Counted from the first letter of the stretch, positions 25,276-34,096 are shown. The stretch: DNA of 64,000 bases from Streptomyces rubrogriseus (GCF_027947575.1 NZ_CP116256.1:3906001-3970000); one strand, 5' to 3'. Notes: generated by a model from the letters alone, not told the origin. Made by a program: numbers and translations.

Positions 25276-25405
25276 GGTCAAAAAGCCTAGGGCGGCACCG
25301 GGCGCGGCCCAGTGTCTCGCCGAGCGAGAGTGCTCTCGACGAGGGCACTCGTCCCTGCCCCCGCCGGTGCCCATGTGGCCAGGTCGCGCGGCGAGCCGCC
25401 TTGCG

Positions 25406-25417
25406 GCAAGCGCTTGC
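25406..25417. promoter_or_regulatory. LacI-type operator upstream of the PmoA-like gene
   Basis: A perfect 12-bp palindrome with a central CG, gcaagcgcttgc, lies 57 bp upstream of the PmoA-like gene start. The AAGCGCTT core is typical of LacI/GalR-family sites in actinobacterial sugar regulons. No LacI gene is in the window. Confidence 0.55.
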
Positions 25418-25473
25418 TATCGTGATCGCCCGACGGTGCCGCGGCATACGTCCGCCGCGAGGAGGAGGACCTC

Positions 25474-26424
25474 ATGACGCTCTCACTCACCCACGTCCAC
25501 GGCGACCGCGTCACGGTGGCCCACGGGGCGGCCGGAACCGAGCTGTTCTCCTACGTGTACCGCCCCGAGGCCGCGTGGGAGGCGCCCAAGCCGTACCTCC
25601 ACCCGGTCCGGACCCTGTCCGGCGCAGTCGTCACGGACTACCGCCCCAACGACCACCGCTGGCACAAGGGGCTCCAACTGACCGCCTCCCACCTGTCCGG
25701 GCAGAACCTGTGGGGCGGCAACACCTATGTGCACGGCGAGGGTTACCGCGCGCTGCCGGAGCGGGTCGGTTCGATGGCCCACGTGTCCTTCGAGGAGATC
25801 GACGTCGAGGCGGACCGCGCCGTCATCGCCGAGCGGCTGACCTGGCACCCGCACGGCGGCGAGCTGTGGGCCGAGGAGGAGCGCCGCGTCGAGGTCCGCG
25901 ACGTCGACCCGGACACCGGCAGCTGGACGCTCACCTGGACGTCCGCGGTGACCAACCGGCGTGCCGAACCACTGCGGTTCGGCAGCCCCACCACCCACGG
26001 ACGCCCCGCCGCCGGTTACACCGGGCTGTTCTGGCGCGGGCCCCGCGCCTTCCGAGGCGGCCGGGTCTTCACGGCGGAGTCCGCCGCTTCCGCGGAGTCC
26101 GGCGAGCCCGGCGACGCCGACCCGATGGGCTCCAGCGCCCGCTGGCTGGCCTACGTGGGCGAGCACGACGGACGGGACGGCCACGCCACGCTCGTCTTCG
26201 AACACGCCCCCTCCAACGACCACTCGGGAGAGAAGGGCACCCACCCGGCCCACTGGTTCGTGCGCAGCGACCCCTTCGCCGCGGTGGCGCCCTCCTGGGC
26301 CTTCCACGAGGAACTCGTCCTGCCGCCCGGCGAGACCCTCGCCCGGGCCTACCGCGTGGTCGTCGCCGACGGCGCCTGGAACCGCGCGCGGGTCGCCGCG
26401 CACCTGGCGGGACTCGCGTGGTGA
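25474..26424 (+). CDS. PmoA-family (DUF6807) protein
   Basis: This is a 316-aa beta-rich protein with family landmarks YVYRPEAAWEAPKPYLHPV, DHRWHKGLQL, GGNTYVHGEGY and the C-terminal AHWFVRSDPFAAVAPSWAF. GAGGAGGA precedes the ATG. PmoA-like proteins often sit with Gfo/Idh oxidoreductases and sugar-responsive regulators and are thought to act in carbohydrate breakdown, but the biochemical role is not established. The LacI-type palindrome upstream agrees with sugar control. The stop overlaps the GTG of a decayed cupin gene (GTGA), so the two were once an operon. Confidence 0.8.
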   Translation: MTLSLTHVHGDRVTVAHGAAGTELFSYVYRPEAAWEAPKPYLHPVRTLSGAVVTDYRPNDHRWHKGLQLTASHLSGQNLWGGNTYVHGEGYRALPERVGSMAHVSFEEIDVEADRAVIAERLTWHPHGGELWAEEERRVEVRDVDPDTGSWTLTWTSAVTNRRAEPLRFGSPTTHGRPAAGYTGLFWRGPRAFRGGRVFTAESAASAESGEPGDADPMGSSARWLAYVGEHDGRDGHATLVFEHAPSNDHSGEKGTHPAHWFVRSDPFAAVAPSWAFHEELVLPPGETLARAYRVVVADGAWNRARVAAHLAGLAW

Positions 26425-26786
26425 GCCAGACGTACGCCGGCTTCCCGGGGGCGGCCGGCATGTCCCGCCTGACCGTGTACGACTGGCCGACCGTCGGGGG
26501 ACTGCCCGGCGGCGGTACCCGCACCTGCACCTGACGTGCAGCGAGGGTTACGTCGTCACGGCCGGCCTGCCGCGGCGCGGCGCAGACGCCCCAGGACCGT
26601 CTCGCCGACCCCGACCCCGACCCCGCCCCCCCCCGCACCCGCGCCGACGCGATCCGCGTCCTCGACGCACTGCGCGGCCGGGACGGCGGACACCCGAGGG
26701 TCGCCGCCCGGGTCTCCGCGACCGGCCCCGCGGCACGTGGACGCTTCGGCACGTGCGACAGGCCGGCCGTCCACCCGGGCGTCTGA
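26421..26786 (+). pseudogene. Decayed cupin-type gene (frameshifted)
   Basis: From the GTG at 26421 the frame encodes QTYAGFPGAAGMSRLTVYDWPTVGGLPGGG and then hits a stop at 26532. Joining to the next frame near 26514 restores T-P-H-L-H-L-T-C-S-E-G-Y-V-V-T-A-G, a cupin-like core with the metal-binding His pattern. A single missing C in the run 'acccgc' explains the shift. Beyond about 26580 the sequence is scrambled, with a 9-C run at 26626-26634, so a second shift or deletion is likely. The remnant is too damaged to make the full protein. Confidence 0.6.
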
Positions 26787-26797
26787 CCTCTGCCGCG

Positions 26798-26815
26798 GTA
26801 CTCGAAAGTGAGTAC
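26798..26815. promoter_or_regulatory. Inverted repeat upstream of the MMPL gene
   Basis: The arms gtactc and gagtac around a 6-nt centre form an 18-bp site 88 bp upstream of the exporter start. It could be a repressor operator. No cognate regulator gene is adjacent. Confidence 0.4.
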
Positions 26816-26866
26816 ACGCGACGGTCGATGCGGACGACGACGGGACGGTGGCCGCGCCGTGAGTCT

Positions 26867-26902
26867 GGAGAGGTTCCCCAGATCAGATGCGGAGACCTCT
26901 CC
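26867..26902 (+). promoter_or_regulatory. Leader hairpin ending at the MMPL start codon
   Basis: Perfect 8-bp arms (ggagaggt / acctctcc) enclose a 20-nt loop, and the 3' arm ends exactly at the ATG at 26903. The most likely ribosome site (GCGGAG) lies at the 3' side of the loop. Folding could limit ribosome access. Unproven. Confidence 0.35.
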
Positions 26903-29176
26903 ATGGCAACTTTGCTGTACCGGTTGGGCCGTGGCGCCTTCCGACGGCGCCGGTGGGTGACCCTGGCGTGGGCGGCCGTCCTCCTCGGCGTCGTGTTCGG
27001 CGCCATGAACGCCGGCGAGGCGGCCGACGACTCGGACTCGATGCCGGGGATCGAGTCCCAGCACGCCTTCGACCTCATCAACGAGCGGTTCCCGGGCGCC
27101 GAGGCGGAAGGCGCCGGTGCCCGGATCGTCCTCGTCGCACCGGACGGACGGCAGGTCACGGCGAGCGAGTACCGGGCGGCGATCGACACCCTGGTCGCCG
27201 AGGTGGCCGACGGACCGCAGGTCGCCGCCGTCTCCGACCCCCTCGACGCGTCGACGGTCAGCGAGGACGGATCCACGGCGTACGCCACCGTCACCTACGA
27301 AGTGACCGAGGACAACGTCACCGACGCCGGACGGGCGGACCTCACGGCGGCGGTGGAGCAGGCCCGGACCTCCGGTCTGACCGTCGAGGCCGGTGGCGGG
27401 GCCGTGGCCGGTGAGCCGCCGGCCGGGATCGGCGAGTTCCTGGGCATCGGCGTCGCCGCGGTGGTCCTGCTGATCACCTTCGGCTCGCTGGCGGCCGCCG
27501 GACTGCCGCTGATCACCGCCGTCGCCGGTGTGGCCCTCACGCTCGCCTCGATCGTCGCGCTGGGCAGCGCCCTCGGCATGTCGACGGCCACCGGTGACCT
27601 GGCCATGATGATCGGGATCGCGGTCGGCGTCGACTACGCCCTGCTCGTCGTCTCCCGCTACCGCGAGGAACGCGCCAAGGGGCACGACGCCCTGGAGGCG
27701 GCGGGGCTGGCCGTGGGCACGGCCGGATCCGCGGTCGTCTTCGCCGGACTCACCGTCGTCATCGCGCTGGCCGGCCTGTCGGTGATCGGAGTGCCGTCGC
27801 TGACGAAGATGGGCCTGGCCGCCGCGGGCGCGGTCGTCGTCGCGGTACTGATCACCCTCACCCTGGTCCCGGCGCTGTGCGGCTTCTGGCCCGACGCCCT
27901 GCTGGCCCGCCGGGTCCGCAAGGCACGGAGCGCCCCTCCCGCCCGCCGGGTCCGGTTCCGGTTCCGCAGGGGTCCGGGCCGCGGCGCCGCCCGGCGCGCC
28001 GGCGAGGCCGGGGCGTGGAGCGTCCGCTGGGCCCGGTTCGTACAGCGCCGCCCGGTGCCCGTACTGCTCGGCTCGGCGGTCCTCCTGGGCGCCCTCGCCG
28101 TACCGGCGCTCGACCTGCGGCTCGGCATGCCCGGCGACGAGGCCAAGCCCACCTCCACCACCGAACGCCGGGCGTACGACGCCCTCGCGGACGGCTTCGG
28201 GCCCGGGTTCAACGGCCCGCTCACGGTCGTCGTGGACGCCCGGCAGGCCGACGACCCGCGGTCGGCGGTCGCGGCCGTCTCCGACAGGCTCGCCGCCACC
28301 GCCGGAGTGGTCTCCGTGGCGCCGCCCCGCTTCAACGCGGCGAAGGACACCGCGGTGATCCAGGCCGTCCCGGCCACCGCGCCCACCAGCGAGCGGACCG
28401 AGGAACTCGTCCACACCATCCGCGCCGAGCGGCACGCCACCGAGTCCGCCACCGGCGCCACCTTCGAGGTGACCGGCACCACCGCGCTCAACATCGACGT
28501 CGCCCGCAAGATGACGGACGCCCTGATCCCCTACCTCCTCGTCGTGGTGGGCCTGGCCTTCCTCCTGCTGCTCGTCGTCTTCCGCTCCGTACTCGTCCCG
28601 CTCAAGGCAGCCCTCGGCTTCCTGCTGTCGGTCGGGGCGTCCTTCGGGGCACTGGTCACCATCTTCCAGAACGGCCACGGCGCCGGGCTGCTGGGCGTCG
28701 AGGAGACCGGACCGGTCATGAGCACCATGCCGCTCATGCTGGTGGGCATCGTCTTCGGCCTCGCCATGGACTACCAGGTGTTCCTGGTGTCGCGGATGCG
28801 GGAGGCCGTCGTCCACGGGGAACGGCCCGCCGAGGCCGTCGTCACCGGATTCCGCCACAGCGGCCGGGTCGTGACCGCCGCCGCCGTCATCATGACGTCC
28901 GTCTTCGCCGGCTTCATGACCGGCGGCGAAACCCTCCTCAAAATGGTGGGGTTCGGTCTGGCGATCGCCGTCCTGTTCGACGCCTTCGTCGTCCGCATGG
29001 CCTTCGTGCCCGCCGTCCTGGTCCTGCTCGGCGAGCGCGCCTGGTGGCTGCCGCGCCGACTGGACCGGCTGCTGCCGCGGGTCGACGTGGAGGGCGAGGC
29101 GCTCGGCCGGCGGACCCCGGCCCCCGCGCTCGCGGCCGTCCCCGACGCCGACCGGCAGGACACGGTACGCGCCTGA
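26903..29176 (+). CDS. MMPL-family (RND-type) membrane exporter
   Basis: This 757-aa protein has twelve membrane segments in the MMPL layout: one helix, a large extracytoplasmic loop, five helices with IGIAVGVDYALLVVSRYREE, then a repeat of that plan with VGIVFGLAMDYQVFLVSRMRE. The paired Gly-Asp-Tyr motifs are the usual proton-relay region. The cytoplasmic loop between the halves (about 330-360) is Arg-rich and of low complexity. Relatives export lipids, siderophores or drugs using the proton gradient. The start at 26903 is preferred to the long open frame from the left because of the typical MMPL N-terminus. It is followed by a strong hairpin. Confidence 0.92.
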   Translation: MATLLYRLGRGAFRRRRWVTLAWAAVLLGVVFGAMNAGEAADDSDSMPGIESQHAFDLINERFPGAEAEGAGARIVLVAPDGRQVTASEYRAAIDTLVAEVADGPQVAAVSDPLDASTVSEDGSTAYATVTYEVTEDNVTDAGRADLTAAVEQARTSGLTVEAGGGAVAGEPPAGIGEFLGIGVAAVVLLITFGSLAAAGLPLITAVAGVALTLASIVALGSALGMSTATGDLAMMIGIAVGVDYALLVVSRYREERAKGHDALEAAGLAVGTAGSAVVFAGLTVVIALAGLSVIGVPSLTKMGLAAAGAVVVAVLITLTLVPALCGFWPDALLARRVRKARSAPPARRVRFRFRRGPGRGAARRAGEAGAWSVRWARFVQRRPVPVLLGSAVLLGALAVPALDLRLGMPGDEAKPTSTTERRAYDALADGFGPGFNGPLTVVVDARQADDPRSAVAAVSDRLAATAGVVSVAPPRFNAAKDTAVIQAVPATAPTSERTEELVHTIRAERHATESATGATFEVTGTTALNIDVARKMTDALIPYLLVVVGLAFLLLLVVFRSVLVPLKAALGFLLSVGASFGALVTIFQNGHGAGLLGVEETGPVMSTMPLMLVGIVFGLAMDYQVFLVSRMREAVVHGERPAEAVVTGFRHSGRVVTAAAVIMTSVFAGFMTGGETLLKMVGFGLAIAVLFDAFVVRMAFVPAVLVLLGERAWWLPRRLDRLLPRVDVEGEALGRRTPAPALAAVPDADRQDTVRA

Positions 29177-29187
29177 CCCGCGCCGCA

Positions 29188-29222
29188 GGGAGGCCACCCG
29201 TGCCGGACACGGGCGGCCTCCC
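29188..29222 (+). terminator. Hairpin terminator after the MMPL gene
   Basis: A 15-bp stem with one mismatch (arms 29188-29202 and 29208-29222) and a 5-nt loop starts 11 nt after the exporter stop. A strong intrinsic terminator candidate without a T-run. Confidence 0.7.
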
Positions 29223-29267
29223 GCCGCGCGGCGGGCGCATCGGCGATCCTGGTCCCAGGAGGAAACC

Positions 29268-30452
29268 ATGCTCAGCAGTTGGCGGCGGTACGCCGACAGC
29301 CACCCGCACCTCGTCGAGACGGCCTTCCTGCTGCTGGTGCTCGCCGTCACCAGCCGACAGTACGTGCACCAGGGTCCCGGCTGGTGGCAGGGCCAGCCCT
29401 TGGCGCTCGTGGCCACCGCGGGCCTGCTGCCGCGCCGCGGCCACCCGCGCGCCGCAGTCCTCGTCACGGCCGTCTGCGCCGCCGTCTCCGTCGCTCTCGG
29501 CTACCTGATCTCCCCACTCCTGCTGCTGCCCGTCCTGATCGCGCTCTACGAACTGGCCGTCCGCACCCCGCAGCGCACCGCGTTCGCCTGCTACGGCGCC
29601 ACCGTCGCGCTGGTCGTCCCCGCCGCCCTGCTCTCCGGACGCGACGACCAGCCGTGGATGGACGAGAGCGTCGGCCCCGTGTTCTGGATCCTGCTGCCGG
29701 TCCTGGCCGGCACGGCGGTCCGCAGCCGTCGCGCCCACCTCGACGCCGTCCACACCCGGGCCGAGTACGCCGAACGCACCCGCGAGGAGGAGGCCCGCCA
29801 CCGCGTCGCCGAGGAACGCATCCGCATCGCCCGCGAACTGCACGACGTCGTCGCCCACCACATGGCGCTGGCCAACGCCCAGGCCGGCACCGCCGCCCAC
29901 CTCGCCCGCACCCACCCGGAGCAGGCCCACGAGATCCTCACACACCTCACCGGCATCACCGCGTCGGCGCTGCGCGAACTGAAGGCCACCGTGGGCCTCC
30001 TGCGCAGCCCCGGCGACACCGGCGGCTCCGACGACCTGCGACCGCCCCCGGGGCTCGGCCGACTCCCCGAACTGGTCTCCGCGTTCGGCTCCGCCGGGCT
30101 CCGCGTCACCGTCACCGTCCGGGGCACGCGGCGCCCCCTGCCGCCCGGAGTCGACCTGACCGCCTTCCGGATCGTGCAGGAGGCCCTCACCAACGTCACC
30201 AAACACACCGACGCCGGCACGGCCGACGTACACCTCGCCTACGCCCACGACCGCCTCACCCTCACGGTCACCGACGACGGCGGCGCCTCCCCGCGCCCGC
30301 CGGGCCCCGGCGGCGGCTTCGGCCTCGTCGGCATGCGGGAACGCGCCGAGACCTCCGGCGGACGACTGAGCGCGGGCGCCCTCGCGGACGGCGGCTTCGC
30401 CATCACCGCCGAACTCCCCGCCCCGCCACCAGCAAGGGAACAGCCCTCATGA
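29268..30452 (+). CDS. NarL-type two-component sensor histidine kinase
   Basis: This 394-aa protein has four or five N-terminal membrane helices (DUF7134-like) and then a HisKA_3 dimerisation domain with the phosphorylated His192 in RIARELHDVVAHHM. The C-terminal HATPase shows FRIVQEALTNVTKHT and GGGFGLVGMRERAE. It autophosphorylates and passes phosphate to the adjacent response regulator. Stop and start overlap as ATGA, so the pair is coupled. There is no obvious extracytoplasmic sensor domain, so the signal may come through the membrane. Confidence 0.93.
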   Translation: MLSSWRRYADSHPHLVETAFLLLVLAVTSRQYVHQGPGWWQGQPLALVATAGLLPRRGHPRAAVLVTAVCAAVSVALGYLISPLLLLPVLIALYELAVRTPQRTAFACYGATVALVVPAALLSGRDDQPWMDESVGPVFWILLPVLAGTAVRSRRAHLDAVHTRAEYAERTREEEARHRVAEERIRIARELHDVVAHHMALANAQAGTAAHLARTHPEQAHEILTHLTGITASALRELKATVGLLRSPGDTGGSDDLRPPPGLGRLPELVSAFGSAGLRVTVTVRGTRRPLPPGVDLTAFRIVQEALTNVTKHTDAGTADVHLAYAHDRLTLTVTDDGGASPRPPGPGGGFGLVGMRERAETSGGRLSAGALADGGFAITAELPAPPPAREQPS

Positions 30453-31120
30453 CGATCCGCGTGCTGCTCGCCGACGACCAGGCCCTGCTGCGGTCGACCT
30501 TCCGCATCCTGATCGACTACAGCGAGGACATGGACGTGGTCGCCGAAGCCGCCGACGGCCGGGACGCCGTCGCGCTGACCCGCACCCACCGACCCGACAT
30601 CGTCCTCATGGACATCCGCATGCCCGGCACCGACGGCCTCGCCGCCACCGCCGAGATCTGCGCCGACCCCGCCCTCCGGGGCACCCGGGTCCTCATCCTC
30701 ACCACCTTCGAGACCGACGAACACGTCGCCCGGGCGCTGCGCATCGGGGCGAGCGGATTCCTCGGCAAGGACGTCACGGCCGAGGAACTCCTGGACGGCA
30801 TCCGCACGGTGGCCGCCGGAGACGCCCTGCTGTCCGCCGCGGCCACCCGCAGCCTCATCACCCGGTTCCTCGATTCCCCCGACCCCGGGGCGTCCCCGGT
30901 GCCGCCCGAGGACCTGGCCGCCCTCACCGCCCGCGAGCGAGAGGTGACCGCCCTGGTCGCGGACGGCAAGTCCGACAAGGAGATCGCGGCCGAACTGTTC
31001 CTCAGCCCGCTGACGGTACGCACCCACGTCCAGCGCGCCAAGACCAAGCTCGGCGCCCGGGACCGCGCCCAACTGGTCGCCCACGCCTACCGCTCCGGCC
31101 TCGCGCGGCCGCCCCGCTGA
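30449..31120 (+). CDS. NarL/FixJ-type response regulator
   Basis: The 223-aa protein has a receiver domain with the acidic pair D-D at residues 9-10, the phosphorylation site Asp55 (IVLMDIRMPG) and Lys near 106 (FLGKDV). A LuxR-type HTH follows (LTAREREVTALVADGKSDKEIAAEL, then SPLTVRTHVQRAKTKL). It is the partner of the preceding kinase. The neighbouring MMPL exporter upstream is a plausible target, though nothing in sequence proves it. Confidence 0.94.
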   Translation: MTIRVLLADDQALLRSTFRILIDYSEDMDVVAEAADGRDAVALTRTHRPDIVLMDIRMPGTDGLAATAEICADPALRGTRVLILTTFETDEHVARALRIGASGFLGKDVTAEELLDGIRTVAAGDALLSAAATRSLITRFLDSPDPGASPVPPEDLAALTAREREVTALVADGKSDKEIAAELFLSPLTVRTHVQRAKTKLGARDRAQLVAHAYRSGLARPPR

Positions 31121-31162
31121 CGGGCCTTCTCGCGGCCGGTGGTGTGAGAGGATCCCGGACCC

Positions 31163-32233
31163 ATGAACGAACTGACCGGAGCGACCGGAGTGACCGGAGC
31201 GACCAGAACGACTGGAGCGACTGAGACGACCGGAGCGACGACGACCGCTGTGGTCCTCGCCGGGTACGGCCCGGTCGGGCAGGCCTTCGTCGACCGGCTG
31301 GCCCGGGACGGAGATGCGCTCGCCCGCCGTCACGGCGTACGACCGAGGGTGGCCGCCGTACGAGCGAGCGCGGCCCAGTGCCGGCCGGACGCGGACGGGT
31401 CGGTGCCGCCGCGCTCGCGGTGGGATCCCGCGAGACCGCTGGACGAGACCTTCGACCGCACCGGCGCGCGGGTGTTCGTCCAGGCCGTCCCGTCCTCGCC
31501 CGGACTGCGGGAGCGCGCCGCCGAGGAGGCCCTGGCGGCACTGCGCCGGGGCATCCACGTGGTGACGGCCACCAAGAGCCATCTGCTCACGCACTGGCGG
31601 GAGCTCGACGCGGCCGCCCGGGCGGGCGGCAGCATGATCCGGATCTCCGGGGCCACCGGGGCGGCGCTCCCGGCGGGCGACCTGTCGCGCACGTCCCTGC
31701 GCGGCCTGGACTGCCGGACGATCCGCGCCTGCCCCAACGGCACCGCCACCTTCGTGCTCGACCGACTGGCCGAGGGCGACACGCTGGGCGACGCGATCCG
31801 CGCCGCGCGGCTGCGGGGCATCGCGGAGGCGGATCCCTCGGCGGACCTGTCGGGCGACGACGCCGCCACCAAGGTGCGGCTGCTGGCCGCGCTGGCCTGG
31901 GGCTGGGACCCGGCCGAGGTGCGGGTGCGGGCGGAGCCGGTGGACGGCACCACGGCGGGGCGGGCCCTGGCCGCTGCCGCCCGGTCCCGTCGGCTGCGGG
32001 CGGTCGCCGGCGCGTCGGTGGCCGAGCCCGGCGTGGTGCGCGTACGGCTTGAGGAGACGGAGCCCGGGGACCCGCTGCACGCGCTGACCGGGCCCGAGAA
32101 GGCCGTGGTGTTCGGTTGTCCGGACGCGGGCGACGTGACCGTGAGCGGCGGGCGGTCGAGCCCGGTGGGAGCGGCGCTGGCCCTGGTGAAGGACACCGTC
32201 GAGGTCACGGCCGCGCGCACCGGCTTCCACTGA
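31163..32233 (+). CDS. Homoserine-dehydrogenase-like NAD(P) oxidoreductase
   Basis: This 356-aa protein has a Rossmann motif (VVLAGYGPVGQAF), an ATKSHLL segment matching the homoserine dehydrogenase NAD-site loop, and the substrate region SGATGAALPAGDL and LRGIAEADPSADLSGDDAATKVRLLA, where Asp and Lys correspond to catalytic residues. There is no ACT regulatory domain, so it is shorter than the pathway enzyme and more likely a secondary-metabolism or side-path paralogue. Its N-terminal 25 residues are an in-frame T-G-A-T-type repeat coded by a 9-nt DNA repeat. Confidence 0.85.
   Translation: MNELTGATGVTGATRTTGATETTGATTTAVVLAGYGPVGQAFVDRLARDGDALARRHGVRPRVAAVRASAAQCRPDADGSVPPRSRWDPARPLDETFDRTGARVFVQAVPSSPGLRERAAEEALAALRRGIHVVTATKSHLLTHWRELDAAARAGGSMIRISGATGAALPAGDLSRTSLRGLDCRTIRACPNGTATFVLDRLAEGDTLGDAIRAARLRGIAEADPSADLSGDDAATKVRLLAALAWGWDPAEVRVRAEPVDGTTAGRALAAAARSRRLRAVAGASVAEPGVVRVRLEETEPGDPLHALTGPEKAVVFGCPDAGDVTVSGGRSSPVGAALALVKDTVEVTAARTGFH
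31174..31236 (+). repeat. Seven degenerate 9-bp tandem repeats
   Basis: The unit gaccggagc is repeated seven times head-to-tail, three copies of it exactly and the others with one to three changes. It codes for T-G-A-type tripeptides ahead of the Rossmann fold of the dehydrogenase-like gene. Copy number is likely to vary between strains. Confidence 0.8.
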
Positions 32234-32268
32234 CGCGGGCGGGGGTACGGCGACTCGGCCAAGGGCGC

Positions 32269-33258
32269 CTACGCCACGGTGACGACGGTCTTGCCGCGTG
32301 CGTGGCCCTCCTCGACGTGCCGCAGCGCCCGCGCGGTGTCGGCCAATGCGAAGGTGCGGCCGACCACGGGCGTGAGCTGCCCGGCGTCGACGAGCGCGGT
32401 GACGGCCGACAGGTCCTCGTGGACCGGCCCGTCCGGGGTCGCCGGCAGGATCGGACGCAGCCTCTGCCGTGTGACGGCGTTGGCCGCCGCCAGTCTCAGC
32501 ATGGCGCCGATGGCCCCGAACACCCGGCCGGGGGAGCCGCCGCCGTTGGCCACCAGGACACCCGCCGGGGTGAGCGCCCGGCGCAACCGGCCCAGCGGGT
32601 GGTTGCCCACGTTGTCCAGCACGACGTCGTAGCGCCCGCGTCCGTCGGTGAAGTCCTCCCGGGCGTAGTCCAGGACGTGGGCGGCGCCCAGGGAACGCAC
32701 CAGGTCGGTGTTGGCGGCGCTGCACACCCCGGTGACCTCCGCGTCCAGGACCGCCGCGATCTGCACCGCGAAGGTGCCCACGCCGCCGCCCGCCCCGTTG
32801 ACCAGGACCCGCTGTCCGGACCGTACGCGACCGACGGTCCGGATGCCGCGCAGGGCGGTCACCGCTGCCATCGGCAGTGCCGCGGCCTGCTCGAAGGTCA
32901 GGCCCTCGGGCACGGGCACCAGCATCGGTGCGGTGGTGCACGCGTACTCGGCGAAGGCTCCCGGGCAGAACCCCAGGACCCGGTCGCCGGGACCGAGCCC
33001 CCGCACGTCCGCGCCGACCCGCTCCACCACCCCCGCCGCGTCGATGCCGGCCACCCGGCACTTCGGCCGGGTCAGCCCCATGCCGCCCAGCAGCCGTGCC
33101 GCGTACGGGTCTCCGCGCAGCATGTGCCAGTCGTAGGGGTTCACGGCGGCGGCGTGCACGCGCACCAGCACCTGGCCGGCACCGGCGTGCGGCGGGTCCA
33201 CGTCCCGCAGCCGCAGGCTGTCCGGGGGACCGAACCGCTCCTGGACCACTGCCTTCAT
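32269..33258 (-). CDS. Zinc-independent NADP oxidoreductase (quinone reductase-like MDR)
   Basis: The ATG at 33258 starts the typical MDR opening MKAVVQERFG. The 329-aa protein has the NADP-binding G-A-G-G-G-V-G motif in VLVNGAGGGVGTFAVQIA, ALPMAAVTALRGI before it, and D-N-V-G in DVVLDNVG. No cysteine cluster for structural zinc is visible, so it belongs to the quinone-oxidoreductase group. The longer open frame from 33348 adds a low-complexity leader. It probably reduces quinones or enones; no neighbour fixes the role. Confidence 0.9.
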   Translation of the reverse strand: MKAVVQERFGPPDSLRLRDVDPPHAGAGQVLVRVHAAAVNPYDWHMLRGDPYAARLLGGMGLTRPKCRVAGIDAAGVVERVGADVRGLGPGDRVLGFCPGAFAEYACTTAPMLVPVPEGLTFEQAAALPMAAVTALRGIRTVGRVRSGQRVLVNGAGGGVGTFAVQIAAVLDAEVTGVCSAANTDLVRSLGAAHVLDYAREDFTDGRGRYDVVLDNVGNHPLGRLRRALTPAGVLVANGGGSPGRVFGAIGAMLRLAAANAVTRQRLRPILPATPDGPVHEDLSAVTALVDAGQLTPVVGRTFALADTARALRHVEEGHARGKTVVTVA

Positions 33259-33390
33259 CGCCCTGCCACCATCCCCTCGGGGGACCCCCGGCACCGATAG
33301 CGGGTCGCGCGGTGAGGGCACCGTAGTGGCAGGGTCCGCACCCGTCAACAGGCCGCCCGGCCCGGGGTCGCGGGTGCGTCGCGGCGCACG

Positions 33391-34005
33391 TCAGAGGAGT
33401 TCGTAGAGCAGGTGCGTGGCGTTCGGTGTGGCGTACGCGCTCCGCCGGACGAGCGCGTGCGGTGTTCCCCCGGTGAACAGCGGCGTTCCGGAGCCCAGCA
33501 CGACGGGAGCCAGGTGCAGGGACAGCACCTCGACCAGCCCGGCTTCGAGCGCGGAGCCGATCAGGGCCCCGCCGCCCATCAGGACGACGTCGAGGTCCCG
33601 GCCGAGGTCCGCCGAAGCCGCCTCGGCACGCTCGCGCGCCGCGGTGACGGCGTCGGGCAGACCGGTCGTGACGAACGTCCAGTCGAGGCCGGTGAGCCGG
33701 ACCGACTCCGGTGGCGAGGCCGTCACGACGACGAACGGCGGTCTGCCGACCTCCGCGGCGCCGTAGCCGACGGTGTCGTCCCAGCCGCCCGGTCCGTCCA
33801 CCAGGTCGAAGAGCCGGCGGCCGAGGACGACGGCGCCCGACCGGGCGGTCGTCTCGCGCACGATCCGGCGCTCCTCGGGATCGTCGGAGAACGCCCAGGT
33901 GTGCAGGGCCTCGCCGCCGGTGCCCAGACCGTTGCCCGGGCCGGGATCGGGCCCGGTGACGCAGCCGTCGAGGGAGATCGAGATGTCCGCGATGATGCGA
34001 GTCAT
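33391..34005 (-). CDS. RibD/dihydrofolate-reductase-like family protein
   Basis: The ATG at 34005 opens the family pattern MTRIIADISISLDGCVTGPDPGPGN. The 204-aa protein also has GAVVLGRRLFDLVDGPGGWDD and VLMGGGALIGSALEAGLVEVLSLHLAPVVLGSGTPLF, the RibD C-terminal fold. Such proteins are abundant in Streptomyces and are presumed NADPH-dependent reductases of unknown substrate. The longer open frame from 34167 adds Arg-rich residues and overlaps the divergent gene, so it is not used. Confidence 0.9.
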   Translation of the reverse strand: MTRIIADISISLDGCVTGPDPGPGNGLGTGGEALHTWAFSDDPEERRIVRETTARSGAVVLGRRLFDLVDGPGGWDDTVGYGAAEVGRPPFVVVTASPPESVRLTGLDWTFVTTGLPDAVTAARERAEAASADLGRDLDVVLMGGGALIGSALEAGLVEVLSLHLAPVVLGSGTPLFTGGTPHALVRRSAYATPNATHLLYELL

Positions 34006-34096
34006 ACAGGGGAGACCCGCTCCGCCGCCCGAATTCATCGGGCGGGTCGCCCCGATTCCCGGCCGGCGGGGGCGGCGGTCGCGCAGAGTACGTCCC

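Noticed and set aside
26536..26811. Separate 91-aa gene in the cupin remnant region
   Set aside because: The frame is Arg/Pro/Thr-rich with a proline run over the 9-C tract, and it overlaps the decaying cupin frame.
31174..31236. CRISPR-like array
   Set aside because: The repeats are 9 bp, in-frame and have no spacers, so they are a coding tandem repeat.
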